Positions 7,283 to 16,876 are shown, counted from the first letter of the stretch. The stretch: DNA of 64,000 bases from Leptospira paudalimensis (GCF_026151345.1 NZ_JAMQPR010000002.1:186001-250000); one strand, 5' to 3'. Numbers and translations are program-made. Notes: generated by a model not told the origin, from the letters alone.

Positions 7283-8362
7283 TTGGTGCAAAATTTTTTC
7301 AAATTTTTCCTAATTTTTACTTCTCTTCTAGTGATTACTTCTCCAACAAAATCTGAAGTTATTTGGGGACCATCTATCGAAAGGTCGGGAGGTGAGTATA
7401 TCTTTGAAACAGGAAATAAATACCCCAATTTGTCTGGTATTCGCGGTGGGTCTAGAATTTCCTTCCCTCGAACTTTTACATTATTTGGAATCCAGGGAAT
7501 TTATACAAAGGATAGATGGGAGATTAACGGAAAATTAAAAACTACTGGCTGGAACCAGAAATCAGGTGAAGCTAGGGATGAAGATTTTTTTCTAGGTGCA
7601 GTTTCGACTGAAAATTCGACAAATATTGCGACCCGAGAATGGAGTTACAGGGATTCAGCAACAGTCTATTCAGGTAGCAGAAATTTTGCAGATGGGAAAG
7701 GTAAATCAACAATCGTAGAAAATAGAATCGAACTATTTGGTCGTTATTATTTTCAAGATGCAAATCCAGATTATTGGAAAGAAGGCTCTGGTTTTTTCTT
7801 ATCAACAGGTGCTCGCTATTCATACTTCAAATATCTTTTTTATGACGTGAATCAATATATAGAAACTACCCCCGTTTTTTATGCACCAATTGGATTAGGT
7901 TTAAGTTACTCCAATGATCTGTGGGAAGTTTTTTATGGCGGAGGTTACCGTTATTCAAAGAACAATTTATACTTTGATTTTAGTTTTATGCCGTCAATTG
8001 GTAGGATTAAAACCAGAGATTTCCATGTACAAAGATCAATTAATTTTTTCTCAGAAAATTACGGATTCGGATGGAACTCAAAAATTGAAATAGGATACCA
8101 ATTTAATCCCACATGGTTAAGTTATTTTAGATTGAATCATCGGAGATTTTTCTCCGAAGGAAGATTCACTTCACAAGGCGGATTGACCGTAGCTGATCTG
8201 ACATCTAATCTAGTATCAGGATTTAAATCTCATATCAATATTAAAGACTTTTCTATCGAATTAGGGGTTCTTAATAAAATTGAATGGAATAACGGAATCG
8301 ATAAAACTGAAAAACAGGAATCAGAATCTAAAGAAAAAATAGAAACGAATGAATCAAATTGA
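7283..8362 (+). CDS. Putative outer-membrane beta-barrel protein
   Basis: About 359 residues with a signal peptide (MVQNFFKFFLIFTSLLVITS, cleavage near TKSE). The mature protein is rich in aromatic residues and in alternating beta-strand patterns such as WEVFYGGGYRYSKNNLYFDF and WLSYFRLNHRRFFS, which is typical of an outer-membrane barrel. The C-terminus is an unusual Glu/Lys-rich tail (KTEKQESESKEK). The start is TTG at 7283 or GTG at 7286; neither has a good ribosome site, although GAGG lies 16 bases upstream. It overlaps the next gene by 14 bases and is the first gene of a four-gene rightward run. The function is unknown. Confidence 0.65.
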   Translation: MVQNFFKFFLIFTSLLVITSPTKSEVIWGPSIERSGGEYIFETGNKYPNLSGIRGGSRISFPRTFTLFGIQGIYTKDRWEINGKLKTTGWNQKSGEARDEDFFLGAVSTENSTNIATREWSYRDSATVYSGSRNFADGKGKSTIVENRIELFGRYYFQDANPDYWKEGSGFFLSTGARYSYFKYLFYDVNQYIETTPVFYAPIGLGLSYSNDLWEVFYGGGYRYSKNNLYFDFSFMPSIGRIKTRDFHVQRSINFFSENYGFGWNSKIEIGYQFNPTWLSYFRLNHRRFFSEGRFTSQGGLTVADLTSNLVSGFKSHINIKDFSIELGVLNKIEWNNGIDKTEKQESESKEKIETNESN

Positions 8363-9023
8363 AATTGAAAGGAAAATTACAAAAAGTAAAAATATATCTT
8401 TAACTGTTTATCAGAACGGAAGAGTTGTTTTAAAACACCCAGCAAAAATTTCAAAAATTCAGTTAGAAAACTTTATTGCTGAAAAACAAAACTGGATCTT
8501 AAACAAGTTACAAAAGATTCCTAAAGACATTCCGAAAAATCTCAAATTTGAAGATGGCGAAACGATTCATATATTTGGAAAAATTGCAAAAATTCATCTC
8601 ACTGATAAAAAGACATTCTACGATCCAATGAACGGTCTTTATATCAAATATGAGAAAAATGAGATTTTAAGGCAAAAAAAAGCAAAACATTATTTAAAAT
8701 CACTATTACTTTCCAAAATTGAACCCTTGATACAAAAATTTGAATCTAATCTGAAAACGAAGGTTAACAAAATCAGTATAAGGACCATGCGATCGTTATG
8801 GGGAAGTTGTAATTCTAAAAATTATATTTCAATAAACTTAAGTTTGGTACATTGCCCAGATTATATTATAGATTACATTATCCTACATGAAATTTCACAT
8901 ACAATTGAACACAACCACTCGCAAAAATTTTGGAATATAGTCAAAAGCCAAAATCCAAATTTTAAAATCGCTGAAAAATGGCTAAAAGAATACGGTAAAA
9001 AATACATTTACTATTTAAATTAG
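8349..9023 (+). CDS. YgjP-like (M48-related) zinc metallopeptidase domain protein
   Basis: 224 residues. The DUF45/YgjP signature is clear: MRSLWGSCNSKNYISINLSL, followed by the zinc motif ILHEISHTIEHNHSQKFW, where His180, Glu181 and His184 form HExxH and a further His lies a few residues on. It is the usual size for the family and has no signal peptide, so it is probably cytoplasmic. The physiological substrate is unknown for most family members. It overlaps the preceding outer-membrane gene by 14 bases, and the phosphatase gene begins on the base after its stop, so the genes are co-transcribed. Confidence 0.85.
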   Translation: MNQIEIERKITKSKNISLTVYQNGRVVLKHPAKISKIQLENFIAEKQNWILNKLQKIPKDIPKNLKFEDGETIHIFGKIAKIHLTDKKTFYDPMNGLYIKYEKNEILRQKKAKHYLKSLLLSKIEPLIQKFESNLKTKVNKISIRTMRSLWGSCNSKNYISINLSLVHCPDYIIDYIILHEISHTIEHNHSQKFWNIVKSQNPNFKIAEKWLKEYGKKYIYYLN

Positions 9024-9497
9024 ATGAAAGATAAAATAAAAGTTCTGTTTATTTGTTTGGGTAATATTTGTCGATCCCCAGCAGCACAAGGTGCATTTGA
9101 AAATTTAATTAAAAATAGAGAATTAGACCATATGTTCGAAGTTGATTCTTGTGGAACATCAGGTTATCATGATGGAGAATTGCCTGACCCTAGGACTCGA
9201 AAAGTTGCACTTCAACATGGAATCCAATTAACACATCGATCTAGAAAATTACAAACTAAGGATCTCATTTACTTCGACTATTTAATTGTAATGGATAATA
9301 ACAATTACAACGAAGTTATGAGTCTAACAAATGATGAAGCGCTAAAAAACAAAATTTTTAAATTTGGAAAATTTCGTACTGATAAAGGACCTGACATCGT
9401 TCCTGACCCATATTATGGAAGTGAAAAGGACTTTGAAAAAGTGCAAGAATTAGTAGAAAATTGTTCTATTGGCTTCTTAGATTACTTAGGAGTATAA
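9024..9497 (+). CDS. Low-molecular-weight protein-tyrosine phosphatase
   Basis: 157 residues, the standard length. The P-loop CLGNICRS lies at residues 11-18, giving nucleophile Cys11 and Arg17, and the general-acid loop DPYYGSEKDF is near residue 132. Enzymes of this family dephosphorylate tyrosine (sometimes arginine) residues on proteins and often control exopolysaccharide export; no tyrosine kinase is seen nearby. It starts directly after the metallopeptidase stop, and the NDH-2 gene starts two bases after its own stop. Confidence 0.92.
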   Translation: MKDKIKVLFICLGNICRSPAAQGAFENLIKNRELDHMFEVDSCGTSGYHDGELPDPRTRKVALQHGIQLTHRSRKLQTKDLIYFDYLIVMDNNNYNEVMSLTNDEALKNKIFKFGKFRTDKGPDIVPDPYYGSEKDFEKVQELVENCSIGFLDYLGV

Positions 9498-9499
9498 TT

Positions 9500-10771
9500 G
9501 TGTCCTTAATAAAGAAAAAAATTATCATCATTGGTGCTGGTTTTGGTGGACTACAAGTTATCAAATCACTAGGAAATAATAAAAACTATGAAATCTTAGT
9601 GATCGATAAAAAAAATCATCACTTGTTCCAACCTTTACTTTACCAAGTTGCAACAGCTGTCTTATCACCAGCAGATATAGCGATTCCAACTCGATCTATC
9701 ACAACCAATTTTAAAAATGTGAAAATTTTATATGGGGAAGTAACAGGTATCAATTTTAATTCAAGAGAAGTTTCATTTCAAAACCGCAACGAAAAATATG
9801 ATTATTTGGTGATTGCTACAGGAGCAAAAACCAGTTATTTCGGTAATTCCCATTGGCAATCGAAAACCTTAGGATTAAAAAATTTAAAAGATGCATTAGC
9901 AATTCGAAAACAAATTCTCTTGTCTTTCGAACAAGCCGAATTAATCGGTGATTACGAAAAAGCAAAAAGTTTAATGCATTATGTGATTATTGGCGGAGGT
10001 CCAACTGGGGTTGAGTTAGCAGGTTCCATTGCTGAGTTATCACACAATATCATTCGGAAAGACTTTCGAAGTATCGATTCAGGAATGACAAAGGTAACCT
10101 TAATAGAAGCGGGACCAAGATTATTAAATGCATTCAGTGAAAATTCCAGCTTATTTACAAAGGAAAAGTTAGAAAGTAGGGGAGTTGAAGTATTAACTAA
10201 CTCACCTGTATTGGATATAACTGATACGGGAGTTGTCCTAAAAGATAGAACGATTGTTTCAAATACCATTATATGGGCGGCAGGAGTAGAGGGTTCGGAA
10301 CTATCAAAAAAACTATCAATTAACAAAGATAAGGCGAACAGGATTATTGTAGATGAATTCTGCAGATCTACAGAATTTGAGAATGTGTTTGCCATTGGAG
10401 ATGCTGCCAATTTTAGCAAAGGTTTAAGCAGACCTCTACCTGGAGTATCTCCAGTTGCCATGCAACAAGGACGTTATGTTGCTAAAATCATCCAATCAAT
10501 TGAAAAAAATAAATCCTTAACACCATTCCAATATTTTGACAAAGGGAATATGGCGACCATTGGAAGGACAGATGCAGTTGCCGAATTTGGAGGAATACGA
10601 CTAAAGGGTATAATGGGTTGGTTCGGTTGGTTATTCGTACACCTTGTATACCAAGTTGGTTTCAAAAATAAGATGAGCACTCTGATCAGTTGGGTTTGGA
10701 GTTATTTAACATTTAGAGCTGGTTCAAGACTGATCCAAGAAGAAGCAAACGATACATCAATTGGATCGTAA
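9500..10771 (+). CDS. ndh: Type II NADH dehydrogenase (NDH-2)
   Basis: 423 residues from GTG at 9500, which has GGAG eight bases upstream; an upstream in-frame ATG lies inside the phosphatase gene and is rejected. An FAD-binding GAGFGGLQ comes at the N-terminus, followed by DKKNHHLFQPLLYQVAT. The NADH-binding VIIGGGPTGVELAGS is near residue 160, and VFAIGDAA is the second FAD motif. The C-terminal hydrophobic hairpin (GWFGWLFVHLVYQVGFKNKM) anchors the protein to the inner membrane. It oxidises NADH and reduces menaquinone without pumping protons. mqnD at 27.3 kb supplies the matching quinone pathway. Its 3' end overlaps the convergent small lipoprotein gene by 15 bases. Confidence 0.9.
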   Translation: MSLIKKKIIIIGAGFGGLQVIKSLGNNKNYEILVIDKKNHHLFQPLLYQVATAVLSPADIAIPTRSITTNFKNVKILYGEVTGINFNSREVSFQNRNEKYDYLVIATGAKTSYFGNSHWQSKTLGLKNLKDALAIRKQILLSFEQAELIGDYEKAKSLMHYVIIGGGPTGVELAGSIAELSHNIIRKDFRSIDSGMTKVTLIEAGPRLLNAFSENSSLFTKEKLESRGVEVLTNSPVLDITDTGVVLKDRTIVSNTIIWAAGVEGSELSKKLSINKDKANRIIVDEFCRSTEFENVFAIGDAANFSKGLSRPLPGVSPVAMQQGRYVAKIIQSIEKNKSLTPFQYFDKGNMATIGRTDAVAEFGGIRLKGIMGWFGWLFVHLVYQVGFKNKMSTLISWVWSYLTFRAGSRLIQEEANDTSIGS

Positions 10772-11017
10772 ATTGAACTTATTTTTCTTTGCCTCTGATA
10801 TACACTTTCTATAAGCCAACTCGGTATTGCCGATCCAATAGATGCTATTGGTATCGGAGACACCATTTGTCGTGTGTTTTTGTAGGATTGGTATCATATA
10901 CAAGTATCCATTTTCTCGAGTTGTATTACATTCATCATGAAATTGTTCCTCTCTAGAAAGTTGACTACAATGAATGTGAATGAGAACCAAAAATACAGAA
11001 AAAATAAAACGACTCAT
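10757..11017 (-). CDS. Small putative lipoprotein
   Basis: 86 residues. The N-terminus MSRFIFSVFLVLIHIHC is a lipoprotein signal with Cys17 as the likely acylated residue, followed by SQLSREEQF. The rest has two further Cys and no known motif. It overlaps the upstream secreted-protein gene by four bases, so the two form a small operon, and converges with NDH-2. The function is unknown. Confidence 0.55.
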   Translation of the reverse strand: MSRFIFSVFLVLIHIHCSQLSREEQFHDECNTTRENGYLYMIPILQKHTTNGVSDTNSIYWIGNTELAYRKCISEAKKNKFNLRSN

Positions 11018-11442
11018 TTTGAATTTTGCAGTATTCCTTTTAATTCATTAAACTCTTTTAACTGTTCTTGCGAACAGTACGATAAATGATTCTCTATAAA
11101 GGAAAGGTCTTCTTCCGCTTTTTTTAGTTGAGCCTGTTTGTATTCTGGTTTATGAGTTACCTTTAAAACAACTTCCCCTGTGTAACCAGTATCTCCGTTC
11201 GCTTCAAGAAGAATCGATTTAGCTCTTTTTAAATAAATTGGAATGAGAGATTGAGTTGTAGCATCTTTTGAAAACTCATTGATGCCAGCAGACAATAGCG
11301 TAATTTTTTTTCTATGAATGGAAGTGAGATCTGCCTTCTTTTCGCAATCGATTAAAGAGCTACATTGATTCAAAGTTTTGTTTTGTCCCAATATTGTGGA
11401 TACACAAATAAAAAATACTACACACAGCCGAAGTAACAACAT
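11014..11442 (-). CDS. Secreted hypothetical protein
   Basis: 142 residues with a signal peptide (MLLLRLCVVFFICVSTILG, cleavage near GQ). The mature part has a Cys pair near the start (NQCSSLIDCEKK) that could form a disulfide. Long amphipathic helices follow (YKQAQLKKAEEDLSFIENHL), probably a helical periplasmic protein. It is first in a two-gene operon with the small lipoprotein and is divergent from the hydrolase operon. No known family was recognised. Confidence 0.55.
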   Translation of the reverse strand: MLLLRLCVVFFICVSTILGQNKTLNQCSSLIDCEKKADLTSIHRKKITLLSAGINEFSKDATTQSLIPIYLKRAKSILLEANGDTGYTGEVVLKVTHKPEYKQAQLKKAEEDLSFIENHLSYCSQEQLKEFNELKGILQNSK

Positions 11443-11512
11443 ACCACAAATACCATCAGAGCAAAATAAAGAATCAAGTCTAATTCACTAGATAAATGTT
11501 TACAATCCGAAG

Positions 11513-12394
11513 GTGCCGAGAAACCATATAATTATGTTGCCGATTTCAATTCGCACCAAATTTCACTCGATCGAGGGATTAGAGTGGGGGAATCCACAAG
11601 GCATTCCTATTTTGTGTTTTCATGGTTGGCTTGATAATGCAAATAGTTTTGCTCCACTTGCCCCTTATTTTCCAGAATATAGATTTATCTCAATTGATTT
11701 CCCTGGTCACGGCAAATCAAGCCACAAACCTGAAAACACAGTGTATTACTTCGCAGAATACGCATTAGAAATTGTCTCCATTGTCCAAACATTGGGGTTA
11801 GAAGATTTTATATTAATGGCTCATTCGATGGGAGCCGCCATTTCCACGTTAGTTGCAGGAACAAACTTATTAAAAATCAAAAAACTTGTTTTGATTGAAG
11901 CTCTTGGCCCACTAACAAATGTTTCGCAATCTGCACCAGATATCATGTCAGAAGCAATCAAACAGATTCTTCATCCGAGAGGGAAAAAAGAAACCTATTT
12001 CCCTGACATGGAATCTGCAATCACGATTCGCCTTAGAGCAGGGGATATGACTGAAAATTCTGCTTCAGTCCTAATGGAAAGAGGAATTGAAAAAACTCCA
12101 CGTGGGTTAAAACCAAGGCGAGATATTCGATTGCATTTTAATTCTTTTTTTCGTTATACGGAAGAACAAGTAGTTTCGTTTTGCGAAAGAATAGAATGTC
12201 CAACCCTACTAATACTAGGTGACAAATCTAATTTCCCGATTGCGAATGCCTTCCCAAATAGAAAGTCTGCAATCAAAAACCTATCCGAAGTGATTTTAAG
12301 TGGTGGTCATCATTTACATATGGATCACCCGGAAAAAGTTGCGCGCGTTATCCATCAATTTTTAAATGAAGATACTCCAAAGGATACTCAATGA
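11513..12394 (+). CDS. Alpha/beta hydrolase
   Basis: About 293 residues from GTG at 11513; the ATG at 11534 (MLPIS) is an equally plausible start, and neither has a clear ribosome site. It shows the oxyanion-side HGWLDNANSF, FPGHGKS, the nucleophile elbow AHSMGAA with catalytic Ser, and the C-terminal GGHHLHMDHPE containing the catalytic His. This is the arrangement of esterase and hydrolase members similar to serine hydrolase-like proteins. It has no signal peptide and is cytoplasmic. It is first in the long rightward run that ends in the Bat operon, and the thioesterase overlaps it by four bases. Confidence 0.85.
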   Translation: MPRNHIIMLPISIRTKFHSIEGLEWGNPQGIPILCFHGWLDNANSFAPLAPYFPEYRFISIDFPGHGKSSHKPENTVYYFAEYALEIVSIVQTLGLEDFILMAHSMGAAISTLVAGTNLLKIKKLVLIEALGPLTNVSQSAPDIMSEAIKQILHPRGKKETYFPDMESAITIRLRAGDMTENSASVLMERGIEKTPRGLKPRRDIRLHFNSFFRYTEEQVVSFCERIECPTLLILGDKSNFPIANAFPNRKSAIKNLSEVILSGGHHLHMDHPEKVARVIHQFLNEDTPKDTQ

Positions 12395-12933
12395 ATTCAC
12401 CTATCGAAAATCCATCCAGACATGGTTACGAAATCCATCATGACACTTGTTTTGGCTGCGGAAAAGAAAACCCACTTGGACTTGTAGCAGATTTCACTTT
12501 CCACGACGATACTGGAGAGGTAAATTTCACCTATAATTTCAAAAAACTTTATAATGGTGCACCAGGATTTGTCCATGGAGGTATTTTGTCGACTGTGTTA
12601 GACGAGGCAATGGGAGGTTTGTGTTTCCATCTGGGTTACATTGTCATGACTGATACAATGAGTTTCAAATTCCATAAAGCAACTCCCGTTGAAACAGAAC
12701 TATTAATTCGAGCATGGCCCATTAAAAAGGCCAAACGAAAGGTACTTCTTGAGTGTGAGTTAACGTCTTTGAATGGGGAAATTTTATATGTGAAAGGAGA
12801 GGGTGCATTTCATATACTCCCTCCAAGATTTTTCTCAGAAAAATTGACAGGCGGAAAAATAGCGATTGCGAATGAATTATTATCTGTTAATAAATTGAAA
12901 CGAGCACATCTCTTTGACAGGATAGAAACATGA
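12391..12933 (+). CDS. Hotdog-fold thioesterase (PaaI-type)
   Basis: 180 residues. The hotdog core shows CFGCGKENPLGL, then FVHGGILSTVLDEAMGG, the central helix with the catalytic acidic residue, followed by strands ending near the C-terminus. Such enzymes hydrolyse acyl-CoA thioesters in the cytoplasm. The N-terminal CFGCG is common in this subgroup. It overlaps both the hydrolase and the MORN-type lipoprotein gene by four bases each, so translation is coupled. The substrate is unknown. Confidence 0.85.
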   Translation: MNSPIENPSRHGYEIHHDTCFGCGKENPLGLVADFTFHDDTGEVNFTYNFKKLYNGAPGFVHGGILSTVLDEAMGGLCFHLGYIVMTDTMSFKFHKATPVETELLIRAWPIKKAKRKVLLECELTSLNGEILYVKGEGAFHILPPRFFSEKLTGGKIAIANELLSVNKLKRAHLFDRIET

Positions 12934-14249
12934 ATCGAAAATTTTATGCATTAATGATCACAACATTGCTAATTCAATGTTCAGGTGCATCAGTAAAAGA
13001 TGGATCAGGTGACCAGGAATTTGAACTCAAATTAACAAAGGGTAAATGGATCCGCACCGAACGTTTCAAAAATTCAGGTGGAATTCGAGCTGTTGGAGAA
13101 GTGAAAGCGGAATGTGGTGGAACAAAATGTACAGAAGACCAAGTTTCTAAATTTGCAGCACCAAAAATTAAATCACTCCCCAAACAAGGATTTTGGGAAG
13201 AATACATTCAATTCGAACAACCAGGTTCAACTCCTGAAAATCCAAAGTATAAATCCACACTTGACCAAATCGGCGAATACGTAGACGGCAAAAAAACAGG
13301 GATTTGGAAAAAACCTGATCCAGAAAATCCTCAAAAAATCATTGCGGAAACTCCATGGGTGGATGGCAAAAAGGAAGGAATCTCCAAAACTTTTGATAAA
13401 CAAGGGAATATAACTTCTGAAACGACTTATGTAGATGACAAAAAAAATGGTCCGTACTTCCGCAAAAACAACAAAGGTGAATGGGTCGAAAAAGGATCCT
13501 TCAAAGAGAATGAAGAAGATGGAGAGTGGTTGTACTATTTTGTAGGTTCTGATGGCAATGGAATCAAAACAAAAGTTTCCTATTCCAATGGTTTAAAAAA
13601 CGGATTAGAAATTAATTATTATAAAGATGGTGCCGTTGAATCACAGGGAAATTATTCTGCCGATGTCAGAACTGGCATCTGGAAAATGTTTGGAAACAAA
13701 GGGAATATCTTAGCAGAAGGAAATTATTCTAAAAAAGAAAACTCTGAAAATTTAGATATCAAATACGAAAGGACAGGGATTTGGAAAGAATACTATCCTG
13801 ATGGAAACTTATTTGGTACGGGACCGAGAAAACATACGAGAACCGGTGAGTGGAAGTTTTATTATAAAAACGGACAAGTCGCCTATCATGGAAATATGGC
13901 CAATGAAAGTATGTTAGAATCTGCAAAAGTTTACGACCAATCTGGAAAAATTTTGGGCGAAGGAAAAATGTTTTTTTCCCTTGTTAAAATTGACGAGGAA
14001 CTCCAAGACCTAAAATTAAACTATAAACCTAGCATACCTTATACTTACTTTTATCCATCCGGGAAAAGGAGAATGGTAATACGATCTACTGACGATGCGA
14101 CTGAATATTCAGAAGATGGTAAAGAATTAGGAAGAGGTCCTGTTGAACCACAAGGTAGAAAAATGGGATGTTGGACAATCGGTGGTAAAACAGAGTATTA
14201 CATGATAGATAAACCAATGCCAAAGATGACTGCTTCTCAATGCAAATAG
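12930..14249 (+). CDS. MORN/YwqK-repeat lipoprotein
   Basis: 439 residues. The signal MNRKFYALMITTLLIQC ends at a lipobox Cys17 followed by SGAS. From about residue 90 to 345 there are repeated units of the form GxWxxYYxDGxxxxxG, for example TGIWKEYYPDGNLFGTG and GEWKFYYKNGQVAYHG, as in MORN or YwqK-type repeat proteins. These form extended beta sheets that mediate protein or membrane contacts. It is probably anchored to a membrane facing the periplasm or outside. It overlaps the upstream thioesterase and the downstream moxR gene (by ten bases), linking it to the Bat/MoxR system. Confidence 0.8.
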   Translation: MNRKFYALMITTLLIQCSGASVKDGSGDQEFELKLTKGKWIRTERFKNSGGIRAVGEVKAECGGTKCTEDQVSKFAAPKIKSLPKQGFWEEYIQFEQPGSTPENPKYKSTLDQIGEYVDGKKTGIWKKPDPENPQKIIAETPWVDGKKEGISKTFDKQGNITSETTYVDDKKNGPYFRKNNKGEWVEKGSFKENEEDGEWLYYFVGSDGNGIKTKVSYSNGLKNGLEINYYKDGAVESQGNYSADVRTGIWKMFGNKGNILAEGNYSKKENSENLDIKYERTGIWKEYYPDGNLFGTGPRKHTRTGEWKFYYKNGQVAYHGNMANESMLESAKVYDQSGKILGEGKMFFSLVKIDEELQDLKLNYKPSIPYTYFYPSGKRRMVIRSTDDATEYSEDGKELGRGPVEPQGRKMGCWTIGGKTEYYMIDKPMPKMTASQCK

Positions 14250-15220
14250 ACAAAGAACAAATCAAAGAAATCTCCGATCAAATGAAACTCATTCGGTCGG
14301 AATTAGCGGAATCAATATCAGGGATGGATGAAGTAATCCAATCCCTATTTGTAGCACTTGTTGCAAATGGACATATTTTATTGGAAGGTATGCCAGGACT
14401 TGCAAAAACATTGGTAGCTAAAAACTTAGCATCCATTATCGATGCTAAGTTTTCTCGAGTACAATTCACTCCAGACTTGTTACCAGCAGATTTAATTGGC
14501 ACAAATATATTCAATCCAAAAACATCTTCATTTGAAATTAGAAAAGGGCCAATCTTCACCAATGTATTATTAGCCGACGAAATCAATCGAGCACCAGCAA
14601 AAGTACAATCTGCACTTTTACAATGTATGGAAGAACGACAGGTTTCAATCGCAGACCAAACTTTTGATTTGATCCCTCCATTTTTTGTAATCGCTACCCA
14701 AAATCCCATCGACCAAGAAGGAACTTATCCGCTTCCAGAAGCACAATTAGACCGATTTCTTTTTAAAGTGAATGTTGCTTATCCCAGCTTTGAAGATGAA
14801 GTTTCAATCCTTCACCAACATGGGAATGTAAATTTCGAAAGAAAATCACTCAAAAAAGTAATGAAACCAAAGGAAATCCAGAGAATTTCAGAGACTTCAA
14901 ACCATGTTTTTGTAGACCCAAAACTATTCTCATATATCGTTCAATTAACACGAAATACACGACCAGAATCCACATCAGACAAAGACTTAAAAGTATTCCT
15001 TTCACATGGCGTAAGCCCAAGAGCAAGTATTGCCTTACTAAAAGTAAGCAGAATCAATGCCTTATTAGAAGGAAGAACGTTTGTTATACCAGAAGACATA
15101 CAAAGGTATTTTCCTGAAATTGTAAAACATCGACTTCACCTAACAATTGATGCTATCAGTGAGGATGTAAGCACTAGTTCCATTATCAAAAGGATTTTAA
15201 CAGTTACGGAAGTTCCTTAA
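14240..15220 (+). CDS. moxR: MoxR-family AAA+ ATPase
   Basis: 326 residues. Walker A is GMPGLAKT and Walker B LLADEINRAP, followed by the MoxR hallmark ALLQCMEERQV and sensor TQNPIDQEGTYPLPEAQLDRF. MoxR ATPases act as chaperones that activate or assemble von Willebrand-domain proteins. The DUF58 and BatA/BatB genes just downstream are the usual partners. It overlaps the MORN-type lipoprotein gene by ten bases, and DUF58 starts one base after its stop. Cytoplasmic. Confidence 0.93.
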   Translation: MQIDKEQIKEISDQMKLIRSELAESISGMDEVIQSLFVALVANGHILLEGMPGLAKTLVAKNLASIIDAKFSRVQFTPDLLPADLIGTNIFNPKTSSFEIRKGPIFTNVLLADEINRAPAKVQSALLQCMEERQVSIADQTFDLIPPFFVIATQNPIDQEGTYPLPEAQLDRFLFKVNVAYPSFEDEVSILHQHGNVNFERKSLKKVMKPKEIQRISETSNHVFVDPKLFSYIVQLTRNTRPESTSDKDLKVFLSHGVSPRASIALLKVSRINALLEGRTFVIPEDIQRYFPEIVKHRLHLTIDAISEDVSTSSIIKRILTVTEVP

Positions 15221-15221
15221 A

Positions 15222-16040
15222 ATGCTTGATCCCGAATTAAAAAGGTTACTCCAAGTATTACAATGGGAATCTAAGAAAAAATTCATTTCAAATAGACGTG
15301 GACTTATCTTTACGAACGATAAAGGAAGAGGGCTTGATTTTAAAGAAGTAAGAAATTACCAATATGGAGATGACATTCGTTATATCGATTGGAATGTAAC
15401 ATCTAGAACTGGTGAACTTCATACAAAAGAATTTTATGAAGAAAAAGATGCCACAATTCTAATCTTCATTGATTTAAGCCAATCTATGGAAGGAATAAAA
15501 GCAAAAACTGCCTTCCAAATTGCGCTATTTTTATCTTTATTTCACATCAAAATTGGGAACAGAATTTTTTTAATCAGTTTTTCGAATCAGACAATTTCGT
15601 CCAACAAATGGTTAAAAACAGAAACTGAAGTGCTCACTTATTTCGAAAATCTAAATAAACAGAAACATGGGAACCAAACAAACTATACAGTAGCAAACCA
15701 ATATGCATTTAAAATCCATCCAAAGTATGCAGTTACCTATTGGATCAGCGATTTTAATCATCTGGCAGAATGGACAAAATCTTTTTCGATTCCAAAAGTA
15801 TGGGACCAATATGGAATTTGGATTTCGGATCCTATCGATGATTTGAATTTTCCGTTTTGGTTAAAATGGTTCCAACCAATTTCCCAAGAAGGGTACACAC
15901 TGAAAAGTCGAAGTACAACTTACGATTTAGATAAAACGGCAGCAAAAAATTTATTCGGGAACAAACTGATCAAAATAAACCCGAATTTAAAATTAAACAA
16001 CCAAATTCTTCCTTTGTTTAAATCACAAAAACATGGCTAA
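15222..16040 (+). CDS. DUF58 protein (MoxR-associated, VWA-like)
   Basis: 272 residues. The DUF58 core is clear: GRGLDFKEVRNYQYGDDIRY, then IDWNVTSRTGELHTKEFYEE, and a VWA-like metal-site strand ILIFIDLSQSMEG with the D-x-S-x-S pattern. There is no membrane segment, unlike many DUF58 proteins. It probably binds MoxR and acts in the same Bat complex. It begins one base after moxR and overlaps the next gene by eight bases. Confidence 0.9.
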   Translation: MLDPELKRLLQVLQWESKKKFISNRRGLIFTNDKGRGLDFKEVRNYQYGDDIRYIDWNVTSRTGELHTKEFYEEKDATILIFIDLSQSMEGIKAKTAFQIALFLSLFHIKIGNRIFLISFSNQTISSNKWLKTETEVLTYFENLNKQKHGNQTNYTVANQYAFKIHPKYAVTYWISDFNHLAEWTKSFSIPKVWDQYGIWISDPIDDLNFPFWLKWFQPISQEGYTLKSRSTTYDLDKTAAKNLFGNKLIKINPNLKLNNQILPLFKSQKHG

Positions 16041-16875
16041 ACTAGTTTATATTTTTATCCTCTCTGCTTTTCTTTTTTCGATTTTACCTGCTCCAAAGGA
16101 ATCAATACCAAAGGGCGAAATATTTGTTGGAGACACCATTCAATATAGTATTGAATGGGAAAGTAATGTAACTGACGTTAGCCTAGAAGAAGGTAAGTTT
16201 TACGAAGAGCATACTTTACCAACGTTTGAAATCCAAACTGTCAAAAATGACAAAAACAAAATCACTGCTTCCATTATTTTTTTTGTGCCTGGAGACTACA
16301 TTCTTCCTGTAAAATGGAAGGAAGATGGTGTAGAGACAAATTCAAAATTAAAAATTTCAGTTCTTAGCAACTTAACAGGTAGTGAAACTGAAATTGAAGA
16401 CATAGAACCACCACTTCAATTTTCAGGTCCATATGTGTTCAGACTCATTGGTCTAATCGCGTTTACAATTTTGAATTTATATTTATTATATGCTTTGTAT
16501 TTATATTGGAAATCAAGGCCAAAGGTCATTGATGCACTCTGGGAAAAACCCCCAAAACTATTAGAATCTGCCAAAAGATTACATCTCTTGGAACAATACC
16601 TGAATTCAGAAACTATCAATGAAAAAGAACTTACATTTCGAATTAGTAATTACCTAAAAGAAGTATACTCGGAAAAATTTGAAGAGAACCTATTAGGCAC
16701 TACTGACTCTGAATTTTTAGCAATTTTACATGATAAAACACATATACCTGACTCTTCTATTCGCGACTTACGGCTCTATTTTCGAGATCTAAAATACAAT
16801 CAAAATACAAATTCGATTTCGAAAGAGGACGCTACAATCATTTGGAATCGTATCAAGAAGGATTTTCTTTTATAA
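16033..16875 (+). CDS. Bat-operon membrane protein (function unknown)
   Basis: 280 residues. It has a signal peptide or N-terminal anchor (MAKLVYIFILSAFLFSILP), then a periplasmic beta-rich domain (FVGDTIQYSIEWES; FVPGDYILPVKW) that resembles the N-terminal domain of BatD-like proteins. One transmembrane helix follows near residue 140 (IGLIAFTILNLYLLYALYLYW), then a cytoplasmic helical tail. Its place between DUF58 and batA is that of the small membrane gene found in many moxR-bat clusters (DUF4381-like), though I could not match the family firmly. It has an eight-base overlap with DUF58, and batA begins one base after its stop. Confidence 0.7.
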   Translation: MAKLVYIFILSAFLFSILPAPKESIPKGEIFVGDTIQYSIEWESNVTDVSLEEGKFYEEHTLPTFEIQTVKNDKNKITASIIFFVPGDYILPVKWKEDGVETNSKLKISVLSNLTGSETEIEDIEPPLQFSGPYVFRLIGLIAFTILNLYLLYALYLYWKSRPKVIDALWEKPPKLLESAKRLHLLEQYLNSETINEKELTFRISNYLKEVYSEKFEENLLGTTDSEFLAILHDKTHIPDSSIRDLRLYFRDLKYNQNTNSISKEDATIIWNRIKKDFLL

Positions 16876-16876
16876 T

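Noticed and set aside
9979..10461. 160-residue open frame on the minus strand inside NDH-2
   Set aside because: Shadow of the NDH-2 coding frame; no signal, motif or ribosome site.
14278..14709. 143-residue minus-strand frame inside moxR
   Set aside because: Antisense to strongly conserved MoxR motifs; codon-mirror effect.
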